Source: UBA7672 sp963738625
Lineage (GTDB): Bacteria > Pseudomonadota > Alphaproteobacteria > Caulobacterales > Hyphomonadaceae
Direction: 5' to 3'
Assembly: GCA_963738625.1 (NCBI GenBank)
Contig: CAVTXH010000002.1
Span: forward strand, 310,001-374,000
Length of the DNA: 64,000 nt
Below the pieces are notes generated by a model, which ran no database searches, was not told the DNA's origin, and was given only the letters and a program-made list of their open reading frames with translations. How positions within the stretch are numbered: the first letter of the stretch is position 1; every line of letters begins with the position of its first letter. Of the stretch, positions 59,347-64,000 are shown piece after piece. The position numbers were made by a program, and so were the translations under genes.

Positions 59347-60512
59347 CGACGCTTCTCTGGCTTGCAGCTTCTTCTCTGGTGTGGGGCGCGGTTCTGGTCG
59401 GCGCGGTGATCGCGCTGCAGAGCCGCAGCGAGCTTTCCGGACGCGCGCGTCAGTGGATGTGGCGCGGCGCAGCGATGCTGCTGGTCCTGCCATGGCTTGC
59501 GGTTCCGCTGATCGACGTGCTCGCGCCGGGCCTTGCGCTGTCGCTGGCGCCGGCAGCTGAAACCGCAGTAATCCCGCCCGCAGGAGCGGCGGACGTGGTG
59601 GTCACCAGCATGCCTCTGGAAGCCTCAGGTCTTGAGCCTGTTTTTGCGGACGAGCCCGGCATCGTCCTGCCCTGGGTCGAAATTCTTGTCGCCGTCATCG
59701 TGGCCGGCTGGCTGCTGCGTTTCGGCGTCGCACAGTTCGCCGCGTTCCGCATGCACCGCCTCCTGCAATCGGCCACGCCCGCGCCCGAAGGGCCGAGCCG
59801 CGATGCGCTCAACGCCTGGTCACACCGTCTTCTCCTGCGCCGCAAGCCAGACCTGCGCGTGATAGATGGCGGCATGTCGCCTTTCTCCTCCGGCGCCCTG
59901 CGTCCGGTCATCGGCCTGCCCAGAGGCATCGAACAGCGCGTCCGCCCTGAGGCGCTCGGGCTGATCGTCGGCCACGAATGCATCCACGTCGCCCGTGGCG
60001 ACGGATGGTGGCGCCCGGCCGAGCGCGCCATCGCGGACGTCCTCTGGTTCAACCCCTTCGCCTGGACCATCCGCCGCGAACTCGATCTTGCGCGCGAGCT
60101 TGCCTGCGATGAGGCCGTCGTCGCCGCGTCGTCCTCGCGTCGCGCCTATGCCCGCACCCTGCGCGATGTCGCCGGCATGGTGTCCGGCCTTTCCCCGGAC
60201 GCGCCAGCCACCGCCATGTCCATCGGCGGCGGGGGCCTGGTTCTCGCCATGCGCATGAAGCGGACGCTCGCCACCGCCGGTCGCGCTCCGGGTCGCGCAG
60301 CGATTGTCGGCGCCATCCTCCTCGCATTTGCGGCTGCGCCTGTTGCGATCGCTCAGGCCCTTCTGATCGAAGCCGTCCAGCCGCCGGAACCGCCCCCGGC
60401 GCCCGAAACTCCCCCTCTGCCTGAGACGCCGGAGGCGCCCGAAGCGCCTGAAGCATCTGAGGCGCCCGAACCCCGAACCCCCGAACCTCCCGAAGCCATT
60501 GAATCTGCTTGA
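59343..60512 (+). CDS. M56 (BlaR1/MecR1-like) membrane metallopeptidase
   Basis: Zinc protease of 389 residues with N-terminal helices (about 5-22, 38-58, 108-128) and the gluzincin motif HECIH at about 211-215 in GLIVGHECIHVARGD, followed by the downstream Glu in ELACDEAVV and a later helix near 315-335. BlaR1-type proteins sense an envelope signal and relieve BlaI repression. A beta-lactam sensor domain is absent here. The tail after residue 340 is a Pro/Glu/Ala repeat (PETPEAPEAPEAPE-type). The 3' end overlaps the M23 gene in another frame. Confidence 0.9.
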   Translation: MTTLLWLAASSLVWGAVLVGAVIALQSRSELSGRARQWMWRGAAMLLVLPWLAVPLIDVLAPGLALSLAPAAETAVIPPAGAADVVVTSMPLEASGLEPVFADEPGIVLPWVEILVAVIVAGWLLRFGVAQFAAFRMHRLLQSATPAPEGPSRDALNAWSHRLLLRRKPDLRVIDGGMSPFSSGALRPVIGLPRGIEQRVRPEALGLIVGHECIHVARGDGWWRPAERAIADVLWFNPFAWTIRRELDLARELACDEAVVAASSSRRAYARTLRDVAGMVSGLSPDAPATAMSIGGGGLVLAMRMKRTLATAGRAPGRAAIVGAILLAFAAAPVAIAQALLIEAVQPPEPPPAPETPPLPETPEAPEAPEASEAPEPRTPEPPEAIESA

Positions 60513-61686
60513 GGTTCTTGTGGCGCCCCCCGCGCCTCCCGCCGCCGCGAAGACGCAAGCGTCGCGCTTAATAAGCGTCGCGCCGCGCGTCGCTGCGACG
60601 ACGACGCCGCGCGCGACGCAGACGCGCGCGCCGCTGCCGCCGAAGACGCCGCCAGCCCCGGTACTTATGCTTGCGCCACATACGCCATATGAGCGTCCGG
60701 CGCCGGTGCTTATGCTTGTGCCGCATACGCCCCCGGCGCCTGCTGTGGCGGCGGTTGCGCCCGCGCCCAATCCAGCGCCGGCGCCGATGCTTGCCCCGGC
60801 GCCGCCCGCGCCGCCTGCGATCATCAAGGCGAAAACCGGCGAGATGCTGCACATCTGGTTCCCGGCGCAGGTCGTGGCGCTGCAGCCCGACAAGGACCAG
60901 CCCGGCGCCTACGCGATAAAGCTGGTGCAGACGGAAGCCATCCCCTCGATGGAAGGCTGCACGGCGCGCCTGACGGGGATGACGGACATCCGCGTCACGG
61001 CGGACCAGAAGATCCCAGCCGGCGCGCCGGTCGGCGTCGTGGGCGAGGACTCGCACACGACGATCTCGTGCCAGACGATAAAGACGATCTCCAAAGTAAA
61101 AAAGGCAGACAAGACCGACGTCGATGCGGCCCAGCTGGCGAGGGCGATCGAGCGCTCGCGCGCCGTGGTCGTCAACGCGCCGCGCTTGAGGATAGGACCC
61201 CTCGCTTCGATAGAGGTCCGGGCGGTGGAGCTTGAGCCCCTGAACCAGCTCGCTGGGTCATCGCCGAAGCTGGAGGGGGCGCCTCATCCGGTGCTCGCCA
61301 CGAAAGCGCGCAAGACAAGCGGCTTCGGGATTGTCGCCAACCTGGAGACTGGCAAGACCGGGCTGCATGAAGGCGTCGATCTCGCCGCGCGCCTCGGCAC
61401 GCCGGTGCACTCGCCTGGACCCGCGACAGTGGTCTTTGCGGCCGACAAGGGCAAATACGGCAACACGATCGAACTGAAGCTCGAAAACGGCCATGTGCTG
61501 CGCTTCTCGCATCTGGAGGAGATGAAGGTCTCTGCCGGCGAGACCGTGCAGGCAGGGGCGGTGATCGGCACGGTGGGCGACGACGAGTTCACGACCGGGC
61601 CGCACCTGCATCTTGAATATCGCGCGGGCGGGCGCGCGGTGGATCCCGAGAAAGTCGAGGGCCTCAACCTGACTGCGCCGGACTGA
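60499..61686 (+). CDS. M23 family (LytM-like) metallopeptidase, overlapping M56
   Basis: A 395-residue product with an Ala/Pro/Thr-rich N-terminal part containing a near-duplicated APVLMLAPHTP unit (about 53-80), then a central domain and a C-terminal M23 peptidase. M23 metal ligands are His and Asp in GLHEGVDLA (about 290-294) and HLH in TGPHLHLEY (about 369-371). The domain would cut peptidoglycan cross-bridges or act as an activator. The TTG start lies 14 bp inside the M56 gene in a different frame and without a signal peptide, which makes an M56-M23 fusion split by a frameshift, or programmed frameshifting, worth considering. Confidence 0.8.
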   Translation: MNLLEVLVAPPAPPAAAKTQASRLISVAPRVAATTTPRATQTRAPLPPKTPPAPVLMLAPHTPYERPAPVLMLVPHTPPAPAVAAVAPAPNPAPAPMLAPAPPAPPAIIKAKTGEMLHIWFPAQVVALQPDKDQPGAYAIKLVQTEAIPSMEGCTARLTGMTDIRVTADQKIPAGAPVGVVGEDSHTTISCQTIKTISKVKKADKTDVDAAQLARAIERSRAVVVNAPRLRIGPLASIEVRAVELEPLNQLAGSSPKLEGAPHPVLATKARKTSGFGIVANLETGKTGLHEGVDLAARLGTPVHSPGPATVVFAADKGKYGNTIELKLENGHVLRFSHLEEMKVSAGETVQAGAVIGTVGDDEFTTGPHLHLEYRAGGRAVDPEKVEGLNLTAPD

Positions 61687-61721
61687 GCCGATCAGACTGT
61701 GCGCCTAGCCCTCGCAGGCGG

Positions 61722-61743
61722 CACGCTCGCGCAAGCGGGCGTG
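61722..61743 (+). terminator. Hairpin after the M23 gene
   Basis: CACGCTCGC (61722-61730) pairs with GCGGGCGTG (61735-61743) over 9 bp, with one T-G pair, around a GCAA tetraloop. No T tract follows, so it is either a weak terminator or a transcript-stabilising structure before the P-type ATPase gene. Confidence 0.45.
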
Positions 61744-61833
61744 TCGTCGTGTCCGGCTCTCGCCGCCACATACGATTGTGCGCTACCAAAAGCGGCTCAA
61801 GAGCACGTTTGCGCTGGCGCAAGGCAAGCCGCC

Positions 61834-64000
61834 GTGGCGAGCAGCACAACCTGCTCCGGCGAAAACGCAATCAGCGGAGCCAAATTGCGCGATCCAGTCT
61901 GTGGAATGGCCGTGAGCGCCGACACGCCGCACCGGCTTGTCCACGACGCTCGCGAGCACCTGTTCTGCAGCGCGGCCTGCCGGGCAAAGTTCGCGGCTGA
62001 TCCTGCGAAATATCTGACATCTCGCGAAGACGAGCGAACAGGCGGCCACGAAGCCTCGCACGGCCGCGCGCACATGCCCGCGTCACACACGAAGGCTGCA
62101 GCGTCTCCCTCCGCAGTCTCCGCAACGGGGACGAAGTGGACGTGCCCCATGCACCCGCAGATCGTGCGCGACGGACCGGGTTCGTGCCCCATCTGCGGAA
62201 TGGCGCTCGAGCCGATGATGCCGGCCGCAGGCTCGGCGCCCAATCCCGAGCTTGCCGACATGACGCGGCGCTTCTGGGTCGGTCTTGCACTCGCGCTGCC
62301 CGTGCTCGTGCTCGAAATGGGCGGCCACCTGATCGACTTGCACCAATGGCTCGACCAGCAGACATCGAACTGGATCCAGCTGGCGCTGGCGACCCCTGTC
62401 GTGCTCTGGGCCGGCTGGCCGTTCTTCGAGCGGGCGTGGGCGTCGCTGCGCAATCGCAGTCTCAACATGTTCACGCTGATAGCGATGGGGACCGGAGTCG
62501 CCTGGATCTACAGCATCGCCGCGACCCTGACGCCGCAGGCGTTCCCGGAAGCTTTCCGCACGCATGGCGGCGCCGTGCCGGTCTATTTTGAGGCGGCCGC
62601 CGTAGTCACTGTCCTGGTTCTCCTTGGCCAGGTGCTCGAGCTGCGGGCGAGGGAGACGACAGGCGGCGCCATCCGCGCGCTGCTCGATCTTGCGCCAAAA
62701 CTGGCGCGGCGGGTGCGCGCCGACGGCGCTGACGAGGAAGTCGCCCTCGATACGGTCGTCGTCGGCGATGTGCTGCGCGTGCGTCCCGGCGAGAAGATCC
62801 CAGTCGATGGCGTCGTCGCCGAAGGCCGCGGCGCCGTCGATGAAAGCATGGTGACGGGTGAGTCTATGCCGGTGACCAAGCAGGCGGGCGACAGGCTCAT
62901 CGGCGGCACGATCAACCAGAGCGGCGGCCTGGTCATGCGCGCCGACAGGGTCGGCAGGGATACGATGCTATCGCGCATCGTCCACATGGTGGCGGACGCC
63001 CAGCGCAGCCGCGCGCCGATCCAGCGGCTCGCCGACCAGGTGTCGGGCTACTTCGTTCCAGCCGTGATCGTGATCGCGCTCGCTGCATTTGTCGTATGGT
63101 CGATCTTTGGTCCGCAACCCGCGATGAGTTTCGGCCTGATCGCGGCCGTCTCGGTGCTGATCATCGCCTGTCCCTGTGCGCTTGGTCTTGCGACCCCGAT
63201 GTCGATCATGGTCGGCGTCGGCCGCGGTGCACAGACCGGCGTGCTGATCAAGAACGCAGAGGCCCTCGAGCGCATGGAGAAGGTCGACACGCTGGTGGTC
63301 GACAAGACCGGCACGCTGACCGAGGGCAAGCCGAAAGTCGTCGCCATTCGCACGGCCGCCGGCTGGATTGATGATGATCTGCTGCAGCTCGCCGCCAGCG
63401 TCGAGCGGGCAAGCGAACATCCGCTGGCCCAGGCGATCGTCAACGCCGCCGCCGAACGGAAGCTGGCCCTGTCCGAACCCGAAGGCGTCGATTCCCCAGT
63501 GGGCAAAGGCGTGTTCGGCCGCGCCGGCGGGCGTCTCGTGGTGATCGGCAATGCGCGCTTTCTCGGCGAGCAGGGAATTGCGACGGACCTGCTTCAGGCG
63601 CCTGCCGAAGCGCTGCGGCTCGACGGCGCAACCGCCATTTATGTTGGCATAGACGGCAAAGCCGCCGGCGTTATCGGCATTGCCGATCCAGTGAAGGCCT
63701 CTACGCCGGAGGCGCTGAACACGCTGAAGCAGGCAGGCATCCGCGTCATCATGCTCACCGGCGACAACCGCGTGACGGCGGAAGCGGTAGCGCGCCGGCT
63801 CGGCATTGCCAACGTCGAAGCCGACGTCCTGCCCGACCAGAAGAGCGCGGTCGTCGCCAGGCTGAGATCGGAGGGCAGCGTCGTTGCGATGGCCGGGGAC
63901 GGCGTCAACGATGCGCCCGCCCTCGCCGCCGCCGATGTCGGCATAGCGATGGGCTCGGGCACGGATGTGGCGATCGAAAGCGCGGGCGTCACCCTGCTTA
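61834..64000 (+). CDS. Copper-type P1B ATPase with YHS and heavy-metal-binding domains (3' end outside window)
   Basis: Heavy-metal-exporting ATPase, 722 residues visible. The cytosolic N-terminus has a YHS domain (DPVCGM at about 20-25, CSAAC later) and a heavy-metal-binding domain (WTCPMHPQI, CPICGMALEPM at about 102-130) instead of ferredoxin-like HMA repeats. Core motifs follow: transmembrane CPC (446-448) in IACPCALGLATP, TGES in the actuator domain, phosphorylation motif DKTGT at about 490, SEHPL in the N-domain, GDGVNDAP in the hinge. CPC with this N-terminus indicates Cu+ or Ag+ export. The GTG start is provisional, and an in-frame GTG at 61741 is also open. Confidence 0.93.
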   Translation, partial: MASSTTCSGENAISGAKLRDPVCGMAVSADTPHRLVHDAREHLFCSAACRAKFAADPAKYLTSREDERTGGHEASHGRAHMPASHTKAAASPSAVSATGTKWTCPMHPQIVRDGPGSCPICGMALEPMMPAAGSAPNPELADMTRRFWVGLALALPVLVLEMGGHLIDLHQWLDQQTSNWIQLALATPVVLWAGWPFFERAWASLRNRSLNMFTLIAMGTGVAWIYSIAATLTPQAFPEAFRTHGGAVPVYFEAAAVVTVLVLLGQVLELRARETTGGAIRALLDLAPKLARRVRADGADEEVALDTVVVGDVLRVRPGEKIPVDGVVAEGRGAVDESMVTGESMPVTKQAGDRLIGGTINQSGGLVMRADRVGRDTMLSRIVHMVADAQRSRAPIQRLADQVSGYFVPAVIVIALAAFVVWSIFGPQPAMSFGLIAAVSVLIIACPCALGLATPMSIMVGVGRGAQTGVLIKNAEALERMEKVDTLVVDKTGTLTEGKPKVVAIRTAAGWIDDDLLQLAASVERASEHPLAQAIVNAAAERKLALSEPEGVDSPVGKGVFGRAGGRLVVIGNARFLGEQGIATDLLQAPAEALRLDGATAIYVGIDGKAAGVIGIADPVKASTPEALNTLKQAGIRVIMLTGDNRVTAEAVARRLGIANVEADVLPDQKSAVVARLRSEGSVVAMAGDGVNDAPALAAADVGIAMGSGTDVAIESAGVTLL

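Overview
The window looks like a chromosomal segment of an alphaproteobacterium with about 64% G+C. The evidence is a class I (archaeal-type) lysyl-tRNA synthetase, a separate petA-petB-petC cytochrome bc1 operon with a TAT-anchored Rieske protein, clpS-clpA, the Nudix-DUF6111-cca block, the rplY-pth-ychF block, and several families of GC-rich intergenic palindromes of a kind common in this class. A member of the Caulobacterales/Hyphomonadaceae fits the gene set, but the genus cannot be fixed from sequence alone. No tRNA, rRNA, CRISPR array, prophage or transposase was recognised.

Layout. 1-9.3 kb: a truncated D,D-carboxypeptidase, clpS-clpA, a lipoprotein, a Nudix hydrolase, a 26-residue membrane peptide ahead of a Ca/Na antiporter, sixA, gtrA and rtcB. 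rtcB is preceded by a short Cys-containing ORF and an intrinsic terminator. 9.5-16.6 kb: a SIMPL protein, a DUF4105 protein, an alpha/beta hydrolase, an MpaB-type oxygenase, a VOC protein, and an iron-storage group (bfr, bfd, a Fur-like box) that includes a lipoprotein-like Rid-family protein. 16.6-18 kb: an intergenic palindrome cluster and a structured, apparently non-coding stretch. 18-26.9 kb: lysK, twin membrane paralogues, a TIR-transmembrane protein next to an S24 repressor with repeated TCCTAT operators, a CNNM/CBS protein and an SDR. 27-34.5 kb: a GNAT and a four-gene MoxR/DUF58/DUF4159/GATase-like operon of the Bat (aerotolerance-like) type.

34.5-44 kb: DUF1285, Uma2, NudL, DUF6111, cca, tspO, hemF, two paralogous Cys-rich lipoproteins, trmL and petABC. 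44-53 kb: mtnP and apt (methylthioadenosine and adenine salvage) flanking lysE and a GST gene, a second-type ClpP, a TonB-like Pro-rich protein, a zinc-ribbon protein, rlmJ, another GST and a periplasmic PQQ dehydrogenase with an N-terminal cytochrome c domain. 53-58.5 kb: an MFS efflux pump, ychF, pth, rplY and an ammonium transporter with an NtrC-like site upstream. 58.9-64 kb: a BlaI/BlaR1-like module (blaI, M56, M23) with a palindromic BlaI/CopY-type operator on its promoter, then a truncated Cu-type P1B ATPase carrying YHS and heavy-metal-binding domains.

Most of the window is housekeeping. The parts least explained by known genes are the TIR/S24 unit (22.5-24.5 kb), the Cys leader ORF upstream of rtcB (9.3-9.5 kb), the secreted Rid-like protein overlapping bfr (14.9-15.4 kb), the structured gap at 17.1-17.65 kb, and the out-of-frame M56/M23 junction (60.5 kb).
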